DNA of 64,000 nucleotides, from assembly GCA_947503785.1 (NCBI GenBank), contig CANNFB010000002.1, positions 298,294-362,293 of the forward strand, written 5' to 3'. This document shows positions 51,743 to 60,564 of this stretch, in pieces. Both the position numbers and the translations under genes were made by a program. This DNA is from an uncultured Campylobacterales bacterium. Its GTDB lineage: Bacteria > Campylobacterota > Campylobacteria > Campylobacterales > Arcobacteraceae. The notes under the pieces are model-generated. The model worked only from the letters and a program-made list of their open reading frames with translations. It was not told the origin of the DNA and did not search any database. Positions within the stretch are counted from its first letter, which is position 1, and each line of letters opens with the position of its first letter.

Positions 51743-51859
51743 ATGAGTTTTTTAATAAAAAACCTACTTACAAATATCGTATATAAAAGTAAAGATAGAA
51801 TGTTTGCTTTTATATATGATTCTCAACAAAGAATATATACTGTACCACGACTAGAGTAA
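51743..51859 (+). CDS. 38-aa small protein between dctM and dld
   Basis: A short frame starting ATG with AGGAG 8 nt upstream (51730-51734). The product is basic and aromatic: MSFLIKNLLTNIVYKSKDRM, then FAFIYDSQQRIYTVPRLE. It has a hydrophobic N-terminus but no convincing membrane helix. It lies in the 228-bp gap between the transporter and D-lactate dehydrogenase genes. Small size makes chance possible; the ribosome-binding site and position support it. Confidence 0.5.
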   Translation: MSFLIKNLLTNIVYKSKDRMFAFIYDSQQRIYTVPRLE

Positions 51860-51918
51860 TAAGCATCCTTTTTGTAAAAACAATAAAATTAAATAATAAT
51901 AAAACTAAAGGATTCAAA

Positions 51919-54759
51919 ATGTTAGATGGTAAATACCTAAATTTTTATAATCAAATTTCAAAGAAAGTTCCAGTAAAAAATATTTTTACAGATAAGTTAC
52001 ATACTTTAGCCTATGGAACGGATGCATCGTTTTATAGATTAATTCCAAAAATTGTAATCAAAACTGATAATCCAAAAGAAGTTCAAGATATTATTGAATT
52101 ATCAAATGAGTTAGAGTTAAGTATTACATTTAGAGCAGCAGGAACATCTCTTTCAGGACAAGCAATAAGTGATTCTATTTTAATAGTAACGTCAAGAAAA
52201 TTCACAGATTTTAAAATATCTGAGGATAAGAGTTATATTTCATTACAACCAGCTCTTACAGGACAACAAGTAAACAACTTATTATCTCCATATTCAAAAA
52301 AAATTGGCCCAGATCCAGCTAGTATTAATGCCGCTATGATTGGTGGAATTGCTGCAAATAATGCTTCTGGAATGTGTTGTGGTATATCACAAAACTCTTA
52401 TAAAACTTTAAAGTCAATGAAATTGATTTTTGCTGATGGAACAAAACTAGATACTGCCTCTAAAGAGAGTAAAGATGCATTCAAATTATCACATACACAA
52501 TTCTTAAAAGATTTAAAAGAGTTTGCACAAAGTACTGTAAAAAATGAAGAATTACGTGCAAAAATTGAGAGAAAATTTAAAATTAAAAATACATGTGGTT
52601 ACTCACTAAATGCCTTAATTGATTTTGAAGATGAATTTGAAATATTAGAACATTTAATAATAGGTTCTGAAGGAACTTTAGCCTTTATTGAAGAAATAAC
52701 TTACTATACAGTTGAAGATTTAAAAGATAAAGCAAGTACTTTAATTTACTTTAGAAACATCGAAGAAGCATGTTCTGCAGTTACAAAACTTAAACTTGCA
52801 CGTGATGAAAAAACAATTACAGTTGATGCTGTTGAACTAATGGACAGAGCAGGATTAAGAAGTATTGAAAATGATCCAGCAATGCCAGAGTTTATAAAAG
52901 ATTTTGATGAGAATGTTACTGCTTTACTAATAGAAACAAGAGCTAAATCTAATGAAGAACTTGACACTCAAACTTCACAAATTGAAAAACTTTTAGAAGA
53001 ATTTACACTATTAAGAGATTTATATTTTACAAAAGATGTTGCAGAATATACTTTATATTGGAAAATTAGAAAAGGTTTATTTCCAGCAGTAGGTGCAGTT
53101 AGAGAAACAGGTACAACTGTTATTATTGAAGATGTTGCATATCCAATTGAATGTCTAGCAGAAGCAACATTAGAATTACAAGATTTATTTAAAAAACATA
53201 ATTATAGTGAAGCATTAATTTTTGGGCATGCATTAGAAGGAAACTTCCACTTTGTATTTACACAAGATTTTTCAGACCAAAAAGAAGTGAAGAGATATGA
53301 TGACTTTATGAATGATGTTGTTCATTCTGTTGCAGTTAAGTATCAAGGTTCTTTAAAAGCAGAACATGGAACTGGACGAAATATGGCTGCCTTTATCGAA
53401 GTTGAATGGGGGAATGATGCTTATGTTATGATGAAAAAAATCAAAACATTATTTGATCCAAAAGGCTTATTAAACCCTGGTGTTATTATAAATGATGACG
53501 AAGAAGCTCACTTGAAAAATTTAAAATCAATGCCAGCAACTAATGAAATAGTTGATAAATGTATTGAGTGTGGATTCTGTGAGCCATCATGTCCATCAAA
53601 TGACCTTACCTTAACGCCAAGGCAAAGAATTGTAATAAACAGAGAAATATCAAGACTTGAAAGACTAGGACGAGAAGTTGAAGCTAAAGAATATAGAGAC
53701 CTTTATCAATATGATGGAATTGAAACATGTGCTACATGTTCTTTATGTTCATCTTCATGTCCAGTTAATATTGATACAGGAAATTTAACTAAGCATTTAA
53801 GAGCAGAGCAAATAAGCCCAAGTGCAAAAAAAGTAGCAAACTTTGTAGCAAATAATTTCTCAATGACACTAAAAGGAATGAAGTTTGGTTTAGGTGGAGC
53901 AAATGCTGTACATAAACTTTTAGGAACAGCTAGTATGGAGTCCGTAACAGCGACAGTAAGAGATTTTTCTAAAGGCAAAATTGCAAAATGGGATGCAACT
54001 TTACCAAAACCAATATCTATTAATACAAATTTTGAGCAAAAAGTATCAAAAAAGAAAGTTGTTTATTTCCCTTCATGTATTAATAGAACAATGGGACTAA
54101 GTGATATAAGTGTAGAAGAAAAACAATTGTTTGATGTAACTGTAGAATTATTACAAAAAGCTGGTTACCAAATAATTTTCCCAGAAGACTTGCCAAACTT
54201 ATGTTGTGGTATGCCATTTTCATCAAAAGGATTTAATGAAGCTTCAAATATTAAATCAACTCAATTAGAAAAGGCATTAGATAAAGCTTCAAATAAGGGA
54301 GAATATCCAGTATTATGTGATACAAGTCCTTGTACTAAAAAAATGATTGAAAGTTTCAAAGGTAATTTGAAACTTTATGAACCAATTGAATTTGCAATTG
54401 ATTTTTTAGCAAATGATTTAGATTTTACACCAATTAATGATCCTATTACTATTCATACAACTTGTAGTTCACGAAAAATGGGTCTTGATGATAAATTTAG
54501 AACATTAGCTTCAATGTGTTCAAAGGAAGTTATAATTCCTTCTGATGTTAAGTGTTGTGGCTTTGCAGGAGATAGAGGATTTAATTTCCCTGAATTAAAT
54601 GAATCTGCGTTAAGAGAATTACCAAAAAGTATTAAAAATGCAAAATATGCATTTTCAACTTCAAAAACATGTGAAATAGGATTATCTGAGCATTCAGGAT
54701 TAGATTATAATTCAATTTTTTACCTAATAAACAAGGTTACAAAAGCAAAAACTATTTAA
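51919..54759 (+). CDS. dld: FAD/Fe-S D-lactate dehydrogenase (Dld-II type)
   Basis: A 946-aa fusion of a GlcD-like FAD domain and a GlcF-like iron-sulfur/CCG domain. N-terminal FAD-binding motifs are TFRAAGTSLSGQAISDSIL and GPDPASINAAMIGGIAANNA; the FAD-oxidase C-terminal part has EDVAYPIECLAEAT, GHALEGNFHFVF and AEHGTGRNMA. From about residue 545 come 4Fe-4S motifs CIECGFCEPSCPS and CATCSLCSSSCPVN, then CCG motifs LCCGMPFSS and KCCGFAGDRGF. Dld-II enzymes of this type oxidise D-lactate and feed the quinone pool. Together with lutABC and dctPQM it covers uptake and oxidation of both lactate isomers. Glycolate dehydrogenase is a less likely alternative. Confidence 0.9.
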   Translation: MLDGKYLNFYNQISKKVPVKNIFTDKLHTLAYGTDASFYRLIPKIVIKTDNPKEVQDIIELSNELELSITFRAAGTSLSGQAISDSILIVTSRKFTDFKISEDKSYISLQPALTGQQVNNLLSPYSKKIGPDPASINAAMIGGIAANNASGMCCGISQNSYKTLKSMKLIFADGTKLDTASKESKDAFKLSHTQFLKDLKEFAQSTVKNEELRAKIERKFKIKNTCGYSLNALIDFEDEFEILEHLIIGSEGTLAFIEEITYYTVEDLKDKASTLIYFRNIEEACSAVTKLKLARDEKTITVDAVELMDRAGLRSIENDPAMPEFIKDFDENVTALLIETRAKSNEELDTQTSQIEKLLEEFTLLRDLYFTKDVAEYTLYWKIRKGLFPAVGAVRETGTTVIIEDVAYPIECLAEATLELQDLFKKHNYSEALIFGHALEGNFHFVFTQDFSDQKEVKRYDDFMNDVVHSVAVKYQGSLKAEHGTGRNMAAFIEVEWGNDAYVMMKKIKTLFDPKGLLNPGVIINDDEEAHLKNLKSMPATNEIVDKCIECGFCEPSCPSNDLTLTPRQRIVINREISRLERLGREVEAKEYRDLYQYDGIETCATCSLCSSSCPVNIDTGNLTKHLRAEQISPSAKKVANFVANNFSMTLKGMKFGLGGANAVHKLLGTASMESVTATVRDFSKGKIAKWDATLPKPISINTNFEQKVSKKKVVYFPSCINRTMGLSDISVEEKQLFDVTVELLQKAGYQIIFPEDLPNLCCGMPFSSKGFNEASNIKSTQLEKALDKASNKGEYPVLCDTSPCTKKMIESFKGNLKLYEPIEFAIDFLANDLDFTPINDPITIHTTCSSRKMGLDDKFRTLASMCSKEVIIPSDVKCCGFAGDRGFNFPELNESALRELPKSIKNAKYAFSTSKTCEIGLSEHSGLDYNSIFYLINKVTKAKTI

Positions 54760-54772
54760 TTCTTTTTTAGTC

Positions 54773-54813
54773 AAAACAGATATTTACCATTTTTTAGGTA
54801 AAATATCTGTTTT
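54773..54813 (+). terminator. terminator after dld
   Basis: AAAACAGATATTTACC (54773-54788) pairs with GGTAAAATATCTGTTTT (54797-54813) with one bulge and an 8-nt loop. The distal arm ends in TTTT followed by AATAT. It closes the lactate module 13 nt after the stop. Confidence 0.75.
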
Positions 54814-54832
54814 AATATAACAAGGAATTATA

Positions 54833-55657
54833 ATGTATAAAATATTTTTAACATTTCTACTATGTACAAGTATATCGATTGCTGGTGTGATTAATGGTGT
54901 TGCACTTACTGTAAATGATGATCCAATTACTCTTTATGATGTTGACCAACTAATGGTTGAAAGAAATATTGATAAAAACCAAGCAGTGAGTTTACTTGTA
55001 GATAAGATTTTATACGATCAACTACTTCAAAAAAACAATATAACAGCTGATATTTTTGATGTTAACGCGCATATTGAAAAATTAGCAAAATCTAACAATA
55101 TGGATGTTTTTGCTTTTAAATCAATTGTTAGACAAAAATATCCAGATTATTCTGTATTTGAAGCGGAAACAAAAAATGTAGTTACTAGACAAAAACTAAT
55201 AAAGAAATTAGTTCAAGGTCAACTAAAAATTGCTTCTCAAGAAGATTTACAATTACATTATGAAAATAATAAAAAGAATTACAGTACTGCAAAAACTGTA
55301 GAGGTTGTACAATATCTTACAAATAAAAAATCTTCTTTATTAGCAGTAATAAAAAGCCCATTATTAATGCCACAAGATGTTCAAAGAAATCCTTTAACAC
55401 TTGAAGTAAAGCAATTAGACCCACAAATGCAATATCTTTTAAATAACACACAACAAAATAGTTTTACACCAATTTTTACTTCAAATAAAATGTACAATAC
55501 ACTTTTTATTATTAAAAAAGAAGGTATTGATACACTAGATTTTGAAGTTGTAAAAAACAAAGTCTTTAATGAAGTTATGGCATTAAGAGAAAAAAAATAT
55601 TTAAAAGATTTTTTTGAAAAACAAAAATTAACAGCTGATATAAAAATTATAAGATAG
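54833..55657 (+). CDS. SurA/PEB4-like periplasmic chaperone or peptidyl-prolyl isomerase
   Basis: A 274-aa secreted protein with signal peptide MYKIFLTFLLCTSISIA. The SurA_N-type chaperone domain is recognisable: VINGVALTVNDDPITLYDVDQL (given here as two pieces, INGVALTVNDDPIT and LYDVDQL), KNQAVSLLVDKILYDQLLQK, then a helical region. The C-terminal part (about 135-255) is in the place of a parvulin PPIase domain but is degenerate. Length equals that of Campylobacter PEB4 (about 273 aa). It probably helps outer-membrane protein folding. gatB follows after 16 nt. Confidence 0.8.
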   Translation: MYKIFLTFLLCTSISIAGVINGVALTVNDDPITLYDVDQLMVERNIDKNQAVSLLVDKILYDQLLQKNNITADIFDVNAHIEKLAKSNNMDVFAFKSIVRQKYPDYSVFEAETKNVVTRQKLIKKLVQGQLKIASQEDLQLHYENNKKNYSTAKTVEVVQYLTNKKSSLLAVIKSPLLMPQDVQRNPLTLEVKQLDPQMQYLLNNTQQNSFTPIFTSNKMYNTLFIIKKEGIDTLDFEVVKNKVFNEVMALREKKYLKDFFEKQKLTADIKIIR

Positions 55658-55673
55658 AAAAGAAAGGAAATAG

Positions 55674-57098
55674 ATGTTTGAAGTAATTATAGGTTTAGAA
55701 GTTCATGTACAGTTAAATACAAATTCTAAGCTATTTTGTTCTTGTGCAACAAGTTTTGGAGAAGAACCAAATACAAATGTGTGTCCAACTTGTTTAGGAT
55801 TACCAGGAGCACTTCCTGTTTTAAATAAAGAAGCTGTTCATAAATCTATTATGTTAGGAACTGCACTTAAATCAGAAATAAGCAGAAAATCTATCTTTAA
55901 TAGAAAAAACTACTTTTATCCAGATTTGCCAAATGGCTACCAAATTTCACAATTTGAAGTTCCAATTGTAGGACTTGGTGAACTAGTAATTGATTTTCCA
56001 GATGGAAGTCAAAAAACAATTGGAGTTACTCGAGCTCATTTAGAAAATGATGCAGGTAAAAGTAAACATGCAGCAAATGAATCTTTAGTAGATTTAAATA
56101 GAACGGGAACTCCACTTCTTGAAATCGTATCTGAACCAGATATGAGAACAGCAGAAGAAGCTATTTTATATCTTAAAAAACTTCATTCAATTGTACGTTA
56201 CTTAGGTATTTCGGATGCAAATATGCAAGAAGGTTCATTTAGAGCTGATGTTAATGTTTCTATTCGTCCAAAAGGTGATACAAACCTAAATACTAGATGT
56301 GAAATCAAAAATATGAACTCATTTAAGTTTATAGAAAAAGCAATTCATTATGAAGTAAATAGACATATTGAAGCATGGGAAGATGGTATTCACTCAACTG
56401 AGATTGTACAAGAAACAAGACTTTTTGATGCAGATACAGGAGAGACTAGATCTATGAGAGGAAAAGAAGATGCTGCTGATTACAGATACTTCCCCGATCC
56501 TGACCTTTTACCCGTAGTTGTTACAGAAGAAATGTTTGAAAAATATTCACAAATTCCTGAACTTCCAGATGAGAAAAAAGAAAGATTTGTAAAAGATTTT
56601 GGAATCAAAGAATATGATGCATCTGTAATTACTGCATCACTTGAAACAGCAAACTTTTTTGATGAGATGATGAGTGAGGGAATTACAGGTAAAAATGCAG
56701 TTACTTGGTTAACAGTAGAATTAGCATCAAGATTAGTTGAAGGTATTACATTAGAAACTTCTCCAGTTCAAGCTAAAAAATTAGCTCAAGTTGTAAAATC
56801 AATTGAAGATGGGACAATTTCTGGAAAAGCTGCAAAAGAAGTACTAGACTACTTAATGCAAAATGATGTAGAAGTTGAAGCTGCAATTGAAAAACTTGGA
56901 TTAAAACAAGTATCAGATGATGGAGCTATTTTAGAAATCATTGATGCTATAATTGCCGCAAATCAAGATAAGGTTGAACAATATAAAGCTGGTAAAGACA
57001 AACTATTTGGATTCTTTGTAGGTCAAACTATGAAAGCTTCTAAAGGTACGGCAAACCCTGCTAAAGTAAATGAATTACTAAAACAAAGACTTTCATAA
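55674..57098 (+). CDS. gatB: Asp-tRNA(Asn)/Glu-tRNA(Gln) amidotransferase subunit B
   Basis: A 474-aa subunit of GatCAB, which amidates misacylated Glu-tRNA-Gln (and Asp-tRNA-Asn). It begins [20 protein letters not shown] and has two zinc-type cysteine pairs ([23 protein letters not shown]). NAVHKSI is replaced by [10 protein letters not shown], and [19 protein letters not shown] and [11 protein letters not shown] are conserved. The C-terminal YqeY-like tail domain ends VNELLKQRL. It implies absence or insufficiency of GlnRS. Confidence 0.96.
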   Translation: MFEVIIGLEVHVQLNTNSKLFCSCATSFGEEPNTNVCPTCLGLPGALPVLNKEAVHKSIMLGTALKSEISRKSIFNRKNYFYPDLPNGYQISQFEVPIVGLGELVIDFPDGSQKTIGVTRAHLENDAGKSKHAANESLVDLNRTGTPLLEIVSEPDMRTAEEAILYLKKLHSIVRYLGISDANMQEGSFRADVNVSIRPKGDTNLNTRCEIKNMNSFKFIEKAIHYEVNRHIEAWEDGIHSTEIVQETRLFDADTGETRSMRGKEDAADYRYFPDPDLLPVVVTEEMFEKYSQIPELPDEKKERFVKDFGIKEYDASVITASLETANFFDEMMSEGITGKNAVTWLTVELASRLVEGITLETSPVQAKKLAQVVKSIEDGTISGKAAKEVLDYLMQNDVEVEAAIEKLGLKQVSDDGAILEIIDAIIAANQDKVEQYKAGKDKLFGFFVGQTMKASKGTANPAKVNELLKQRLS

Positions 57099-57111
57099 AC
57101 AAAAAATAAAG

Positions 57112-57130
57112 CCCATTTAAAATGGGTTTT
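57112..57130 (+). terminator. rho-independent terminator after gatB
   Basis: CCCATT (57112-57117) and AATGGG (57121-57126) with a 3-nt loop are followed by TTTT, and AAA precedes the left arm. The hairpin lies 13 nt after the gatB stop. Confidence 0.8.
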
Positions 57131-57165
57131 ATTACTAAAATACCTAGAAAATCAAAGGCTTGAAA

Positions 57166-58065
57166 ATGACAAAAAAACCTACAATCGCCGTAATTGGAGC
57201 TGGTAAATGGGGACAAGCACTTCATTTTGCATTATCACAAAAACAAGAAACTTTCATAACTTCAAGAACTCCTAGAGATATTAAGAACTTTACTGATTTA
57301 AATACTGCACTTAATTGTGATTATTTAATCATAGCAATTCCTGCACAGCAATTAAAATCGTGGTTAAAAGAAAATTTTGTATTTAAAAATCAAAAGGTTT
57401 TAGTAGCATCAAAAGGTATAGAAGCAAATACAGGTGAATTTTTAAATGAAATTTATTCAGACTATGTTCCAGCTTCCAATATTGGCTTTATTTCAGGACC
57501 ATCTTTTGCAGCTGAAGTGATTCAAGGATTACCTTGTGCTTTAGTATTAAATTCAACTTCAAAGAAGTTATATGATGAGTTTAGTCCTTTCTTTCCTACA
57601 TTTATAAAAACTTATTATAGTAGTGATGTAATTGGTGCAGAAGTTGCAGGTGCATATAAAAATGTATTAGCAATTGCAAGTGGTATTTGTGAAGGTTTAC
57701 ATTTAGGAAAAAATGCACAAGCTTCATTAATATCTAGAGGTTTAGTAGAGATGCATAGATTTGGTAAAAACTTTGGAGCAAAAGAAGCTACATTTTTAGG
57801 ATTAAGTGGAGCAGGGGATTTATTTTTAACTGCTAGTTCTCCAATGAGTAGAAATTATAGAGTAGGATTGGGCCTTGCAAAAAATAAAAAACTTGACGAA
57901 ATTCTTGAAGAATTAGGAGAAGTTGCAGAAGGGGTAAAAACATCTGAAGCAATATCTAAACTTTCAAAAGACCATGATATTTACACACCAATTGCAAATG
58001 AAGTTAAATTAATACTTGAGGGTAAAAGTCCACAAGATAGTTTAAAAGACTTACTTAATTCTTAA
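57166..58065 (+). CDS. gpsA: glycerol-3-phosphate dehydrogenase [NAD(P)+]
   Basis: Makes sn-glycerol-3-phosphate from dihydroxyacetone phosphate for phospholipid synthesis. The start is the ATG at 57166, which has AAAGG upstream; a TTG two codons earlier is less likely. It shows TIAVIGAGKWGQAL at the nucleotide site, ASKGIEANTG, SGPSFAAEVIQGLPCA, the catalytic lysine in GAYKNVLAIASGICEG, and LGLSGAGDLFLTASSP. The 299-aa length is slightly shorter than average but complete. Confidence 0.94.
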   Translation: MTKKPTIAVIGAGKWGQALHFALSQKQETFITSRTPRDIKNFTDLNTALNCDYLIIAIPAQQLKSWLKENFVFKNQKVLVASKGIEANTGEFLNEIYSDYVPASNIGFISGPSFAAEVIQGLPCALVLNSTSKKLYDEFSPFFPTFIKTYYSSDVIGAEVAGAYKNVLAIASGICEGLHLGKNAQASLISRGLVEMHRFGKNFGAKEATFLGLSGAGDLFLTASSPMSRNYRVGLGLAKNKKLDEILEELGEVAEGVKTSEAISKLSKDHDIYTPIANEVKLILEGKSPQDSLKDLLNS

Positions 58066-58085
58066 CATAAGATATAAAAGAAACT

Positions 58086-58781
58086 ATGAAAACAATTGAA
58101 CTTTATAATCTTTTATATTTACTATTTCCTTTAATTATTGTTTGGTATTTTTATAAATTATGGGTTAAAGATAGTTTCGAAATAATAAACTCAACAATAA
58201 GAATGATTGTCCAACTACTTCTAATTGGTTATATTCTACTTTATATTTTTGATAATGAAAACTATTTACTTGGTGTTTTTATACTAGTATTTATGATGAT
58301 AGTTTCTGCATATATAGCAAGAAGAAATATAAAAAACAAATCAAAATACGAATATTTATTAATACTAACTTCACTTAGTATATCAGGTTTAATTCATTTA
58401 TTTATCATAATAGTATTCGTACTAAAATTAGAAAATATATACATACCACAGTATGTAATACCAATTGCAGGTATGCTTTTTGCTAACATTATGAATAGCC
58501 TTTCTTTAGGAGTTGAACGCTTTGAAATGGAATACAACAATTCAAAGAATTTTATTGAGGCTAGAGCTATTTCTTTTAAAGCAAGTATGATCCCTCAAAT
58601 CAACTCATTATTAGCAGTAGGGCTTGTATCATTACCAGGTATGATGACAGGACAAATACTTTCAGGAGTTGACCCACTAATTGCAGTTAGATATCAGATT
58701 ATGATAATGGCAATTATCCTATCTTCTTCAGGAATAAGTATAATTATTTACTTCTTATTAAAAAGGAAAAACTATGAATAA
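58086..58781 (+). CDS. fetB: FetB/YbbM family ABC transporter permease (UPF0014), no ATPase adjacent
   Basis: A 231-aa membrane protein with about seven helices. The family signature includes the N-terminal STIRMIVQLLLIGYILLYIF, SLSLGVERFEMEY, EARAISFKASMIPQINSLLAVG and LVSLPGMMTGQILSGVDP (these are three separate segments). In E. coli FetAB exports iron; other members handle other substrates. The FetA-like ATPase gene normally paired with it is not next door: gpsA is upstream and a 67-aa membrane protein downstream. Confidence 0.85.
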   Translation: MKTIELYNLLYLLFPLIIVWYFYKLWVKDSFEIINSTIRMIVQLLLIGYILLYIFDNENYLLGVFILVFMMIVSAYIARRNIKNKSKYEYLLILTSLSISGLIHLFIIIVFVLKLENIYIPQYVIPIAGMLFANIMNSLSLGVERFEMEYNNSKNFIEARAISFKASMIPQINSLLAVGLVSLPGMMTGQILSGVDPLIAVRYQIMIMAIILSSSGISIIIYFLLKRKNYE

Positions 58782-58977
58782 AGTATATGGCTCTTTTATC
58801 TTCTTTTTTTATTTTATAAAATATCCTGTTGTAATTGGACTACCAATTTTCTATTTTTATTTAAATATGCAAAATAATTGGATTATGAATATTTTATGGT
58901 TTTTCTCAAGTTTACTAATAATAAATGATTTTTTCTTTTATGAAAATAAATGTGATTGTAAACCTAAAAATAAATAA
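58774..58977 (+). CDS. 67-aa small membrane protein
   Basis: A short protein with two hydrophobic segments (GSFIFFFYFIKYPVVIGLPIF; WIMNILWFFSSLLIINDFFF are given as approximate helices) and a C-terminal cysteine-containing tail, NKCDCKPKNK. It overlaps fetB by 8 nt and has AAAAGGAAAAAC upstream, so it is translated with fetB. It could be a small accessory subunit or metal-binding partner; no family was recognised. Confidence 0.65.
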   Translation: MNKVYGSFIFFFYFIKYPVVIGLPIFYFYLNMQNNWIMNILWFFSSLLIINDFFFYENKCDCKPKNK

Positions 58978-58982
58978 ATAAA

Positions 58983-59318
58983 CTATTTACTCAACTTTTT
59001 TTTATGAATATCTCCCCAAATATATAACTGTTTTAATATAGGTTTTAAACTTTGTCCATATTCTGTTAAAGAGTATTCAACTTTTGGAGGTACAACTGGA
59101 TAAACTTCTCTATGAACTAATTTATCCTCTTCTAATTCTCTTAATTTTTGAATTAACATCTTTTGAGTTGTTCGTGGAAGTAATTTTTGAAGTTCATTAA
59201 ATCTTTTTTTTTCATCTTTTAAATACCATAAAATTAATATTTTCCATTTACCAGCTAAGCCATCAATCGCTGTTTCAACCGGACATTTATCAATTTTTAT
59301 ATTCTCTTTTTTTGTCAT
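58983..59318 (-). CDS. HxlR-family winged-helix transcriptional regulator
   Basis: A 111-aa regulator. The start is taken at the ATG at 59318 because GGAG lies 6 nt before it; a start at 59330 would include that site. It carries the HxlR hallmark N-terminal cysteine in [18 protein letters not shown], then [20 protein letters not shown], and the wing [18 protein letters not shown]. Such regulators often sense reactive electrophiles, quinones or disulfide stress through that cysteine. It is divergent from the acuI-like oxidoreductase gene, its probable target, with an inverted repeat between them. Confidence 0.9.
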   Translation of the reverse strand: MTKKENIKIDKCPVETAIDGLAGKWKILILWYLKDEKKRFNELQKLLPRTTQKMLIQKLRELEEDKLVHREVYPVVPPKVEYSLTEYGQSLKPILKQLYIWGDIHKKKLSK

Positions 59319-59335
59319 ATTGAGCTCCATAGTAT

Positions 59336-59362
59336 CTTTTTAGATAGTACCTTTCTAAAAAG
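59336..59362. promoter_or_regulatory. inverted-repeat operator candidate between hxlR-type and acuI-like genes
   Basis: CTTTTTAGA (59336-59344) and TCTAAAAAG (59354-59362) are exact reverse complements separated by 9 nt, inside the 114-bp divergent intergenic region. Size and position fit autoregulation and control of the oxidoreductase by the HxlR-type protein. Confidence 0.55.
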
Positions 59363-59432
59363 TAAGTTCTTGTTCTTTTTAATTATTTTAGCTAAAGTTT
59401 TGATATAAGTAAATAAACCTCAAGGAATTAAT

Positions 59433-60413
59433 ATGAAAGCATTTGTTGTAGAAAAAATAGCCGATAGAGAATTTGCATCTGATATTAAAGAAGTGTCAAT
59501 GCCAAAATGTGATGAAAATGAAGTATTAATAAAAGTATCTTACTCTTCATTAAATTATAAAGATGCCTTAAGTTCAGTTGGAAATCCAGGAGTTACAAGA
59601 AATTTTCCTCATGTTACAGGAATTGATGTAGCAGGAACAGTTGCAGAATCTAAATCTACTATTTTTAAAGTAGGAGAAAGAGTACTAGTTACTGGTTATG
59701 ATATGGGAATGAATACAGATGGTGGACATGCTGAATTTGTAAAAGTACCAAGTTCTTGGGTAGCTAGAATACCAGATGCAATTACAGATAAAGAGATCAT
59801 GACATTTGGAACAGCTGGATTAACAGCAGCATTAAGTGTAAATGAACTAATAGCAAATGGTGTAAAGCCAGAAGATGGAGAGATTTTGGTAACTGGAGCA
59901 ACAGGAGGAGTAGGTTCAATTGCTGTTTCAATATTAAATAAAATTGGATTTACAGTTGTAGCAATTTCAGGAAAAAAAGAAAAAATAGATTACTTAAAAA
60001 GAATTGGAGCAAGTGAAGTAATACTTCGAGATACTTTTAATGAAGATTCAAAAAAACCAATGATGGGTGAAAAGTATGCAGGTGTTATTGATACTGTTGG
60101 TGGTGAAATATTAGCAAATGCATTAAAGTATATAAAATATGATGGAGTTGCTACTTGTTGTGGGCTTACATCATCTCACGAATTAAATACTAATGTTTTC
60201 CCTTTTATTTTAAGAGGTGTTAGATTAATTGGTATTGATTCAGTTGAGTGTAAATTAGAAAAAAAGCAAGCTGCGTGGGAAAAAATTGCTAGTAAATGGA
60301 AAGTAGATACATTAGATAGTATTACTAATGAAATTTCTCTAGAAGAAGTTAAAGATGCTTATGAGCTTTTACTTGCTGGAAAAGCAGTAGGACGTTATGT
60401 AGTAAAAATATAA
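59433..60413 (+). CDS. YhdH/YhfP (AcuI-like) quinone/acryloyl-CoA-type oxidoreductase
   Basis: A 326-aa zinc-less medium-chain dehydrogenase/reductase. It shows SYSSLNYKDALSSVGNPGVTR (N-terminal GroES-like domain, read as SYSSLNYKDAL), HVTGIDVAGTV, and the NADPH motif VTGATGGVGSIAVSIL with RIGASEVILRD after it. YhdH/AcuI proteins reduce acryloyl-CoA or quinone-like electrophiles. Control by an HxlR-type redox regulator next door would fit defence against reactive electrophiles or acrylate (inference). A stem-loop follows the stop. Confidence 0.88.
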   Translation: MKAFVVEKIADREFASDIKEVSMPKCDENEVLIKVSYSSLNYKDALSSVGNPGVTRNFPHVTGIDVAGTVAESKSTIFKVGERVLVTGYDMGMNTDGGHAEFVKVPSSWVARIPDAITDKEIMTFGTAGLTAALSVNELIANGVKPEDGEILVTGATGGVGSIAVSILNKIGFTVVAISGKKEKIDYLKRIGASEVILRDTFNEDSKKPMMGEKYAGVIDTVGGEILANALKYIKYDGVATCCGLTSSHELNTNVFPFILRGVRLIGIDSVECKLEKKQAAWEKIASKWKVDTLDSITNEISLEEVKDAYELLLAGKAVGRYVVKI

Positions 60414-60431
60414 AGAGTTTATCTCTTTATA
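60409..60431 (+). terminator. stem-loop at the end of the acuI-like gene
   Basis: TATAAAGAG (60409-60417) and CTCTTTATA (60423-60431) with a 5-nt loop overlap the stop codon; TTAAAA follows. It is a weak terminator candidate. Confidence 0.55.
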
Positions 60432-60526
60432 TTAAAACCTCCACACCTCTTAGACTCTTAATTCGAACTTATCTCTCAATTATAAAAAAATATAAATACT
60501 AAAATTATCAATTAAAATAAATTCGC

Positions 60527-60532
60527 TATAAT
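60527..60532 (+). promoter_or_regulatory. -10 box (TATAAT) for proA
   Basis: ATTCGCTATAATTACAC has a perfect TATAAT 32 nt before the proA ATG. The rest of the 151-bp gap is AT-rich without other features apart from the preceding stem-loop. Confidence 0.6.
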
Positions 60533-60564
60533 TACACTAATAAAATAAAGTATAGGAAGAATAA

